Shown here in pieces: positions 4,877 through 5,868 of a DNA stretch of 5,868 bases (position 1 is its first letter; every line of letters starts with the position of its first letter). Location of the stretch: positions 1-5,868 of the forward strand of contig NZ_JAKEDR010000194.1 of NCBI RefSeq assembly GCF_023653455.1. Direction: 5' to 3'. The notes beneath the pieces are model-generated. The model was not told where the DNA came from and did not search any database. It saw only the letters and a program-made list of their open reading frames with translations. The DNA comes from Paraclostridium ghonii. GTDB lineage: Bacteria > Bacillota > Clostridia > Peptostreptococcales > Peptostreptococcaceae. A program made the position numbers and the translations under genes.

Positions 4877-5833
4877 CTAAAGCATTTTTTTAGATTTAAA
4901 GATTATTATTCCTACCCCCATTACTAAAAACATTAATCCTATTGTAAAGTAGTATCCAAAACGCCACTCAAGAAAAGGCATAAAGGTAAAGTTCATACCA
5001 TACACTCCTGTTATTATAGTTAATGGAGCTGAGATCGCTGTAAGTAATGTTAATTTAGTTATTAAATTATTAGTTTTTTCAGTAACTTGAGAAGAATATA
5101 TATCTAATAGCTTATCTGCTAACTCTCTAGTTGAAATTGCAAAGTTATATAATTTATCTATTCCAAAATCTATACTTTGTAAATTTTCAAGATTATGTTT
5201 TTTTATATCTGAATATGTTAAATATCTTATATTCTCTTTTAAAATCCTGTCACCTATATAAAGTAAAGGTCTTGTGTTCTTAACTACTGTTCTTGTTAAA
5301 TTTCTAATATCACTAATTTCATGAAAATATTTATCTTTAACTCCCTCGAGCATTTTATCTTCTAGTTCTAATATCATATCTTCTAGTTTTTCTAAACTTT
5401 CAAAGCTATTAACTATTATTTCTTTAAAAATCAAATAATTTATTTTAAATAACGCTACAACAGGATTGTCATCAACTTTAAAACTTTCTTTCATCATTTT
5501 CAAAATATACTTATACAGGAAAGTATCTTTATCGCTTACAATAAGTATATAGTTATCTGCTAAATAAATATTTATCTCACTTATAACGGCTTTATTGTTT
5601 ATAAGCTCAAATATATTTAAACTTAAGAAATCATAGTTATCAAATAAGTCTAGCCTTATACTATCGTCAAAGCTCAAGCAATCTTTAAATGTTATTTCAT
5701 CTATATCTAAAATATGTTGTATTTTATTTAGTTCATAAGGGGTTGATAGTATCAAGTAACATTCATTACTATTATAAAAATCATCTTTAAATTGATTTAA
5801 ATGTGTATGTGTATTTAAATTAAGTATATTCAT
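4877..5833 (-). CDS. CorA-family divalent metal ion transporter
   Basis: This 318-residue protein has the CorA layout. A large cytoplasmic N-terminal alpha/beta domain is followed by a long helical stalk (about 120-255, rich in Leu, Glu and Lys). Two C-terminal membrane helices lie at about 259-278 and 292-312, with the signature YGMNF at 278-282 at the end of the first. MPFLEW (285-290) takes the place of the usual MPEL-type periplasmic loop, and the tail KSKKML is basic. CorA proteins form pentameric channels for Mg2+ (some carry Co2+, Ni2+ or Zn2+); the ion here cannot be read from the sequence. The ATG is preceded by GGAG with an 8-base spacer. Only 35 bases upstream are visible, so a promoter or Mg2+ riboswitch cannot be judged. 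It converges with the integrase gene. Confidence 0.93.
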   Translation of the reverse strand: MNILNLNTHTHLNQFKDDFYNSNECYLILSTPYELNKIQHILDIDEITFKDCLSFDDSIRLDLFDNYDFLSLNIFELINNKAVISEINIYLADNYILIVSDKDTFLYKYILKMMKESFKVDDNPVVALFKINYLIFKEIIVNSFESLEKLEDMILELEDKMLEGVKDKYFHEISDIRNLTRTVVKNTRPLLYIGDRILKENIRYLTYSDIKKHNLENLQSIDFGIDKLYNFAISTRELADKLLDIYSSQVTEKTNNLITKLTLLTAISAPLTIITGVYGMNFTFMPFLEWRFGYYFTIGLMFLVMGVGIIIFKSKKML

Positions 5834-5868
5834 TTATTTCACTCCAAATCTATTATAAATATATTATG

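Noticed and set aside
5852..5857. Minus-strand TATAAT upstream of the CorA gene as its -10 box
   Set aside because: The predicted start point would fall inside the ribosome site, and the -35 would lie outside the window.

Overview
This window is very AT-rich, with strong AGGAGG-type ribosome sites, some TTG starts, hairpin-plus-U-tract terminators and compact gene ends. Together with the gene families present (clostridial HesB-like protein, DUF1540 protein, internalin-like LRR protein, tyrosine integrase, CorA), this points to a low-GC anaerobic Firmicute of the Clostridia. Peptostreptococcaceae (Clostridioides and relatives) is my best guess; the species is inferred, not proven.

Layout, left to right. 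The first 47 bases hold the start of a minus-strand gene that runs off the left edge. Facing away from it is a plus-strand gene for an unrecognised 87-residue membrane protein (239-502), with a good sigma-A promoter at 152-180. It converges on trmB (511-1152, minus; tRNA guanine-N7 methyltransferase), and the two share one hairpin terminator that contains both stop codons. Behind trmB is a HesB/IscA-like Fe-S protein (1224-1541, minus) with its own promoter. An orientation-biased hairpin lies between hesB and trmB.

The centre has a divergent pair: an internalin-like leucine-rich-repeat protein without a secretion signal (1707-2801, minus) and a 12-cysteine protein with two DUF1540-type repeats (2967-3272, plus). 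Next comes a 270-base AT-rich noncoding stretch carrying several copies of TTATGTC. It leads into a complete phage/ICE-type tyrosine integrase (3579-4694, plus), which stands alone between two strong terminators. The right end is a CorA-family metal transporter gene (4877-5833, minus), whose start lies 35 bases from the window edge.

TrmB, HesB and CorA are housekeeping functions. The LRR/DUF1540 pair and the lone integrase look like the variable part. I do not see a coherent multi-gene new system. The best leads are the leaderless LRR protein beside the cysteine-rich protein, and the orphan integrase with its upstream motif cluster.
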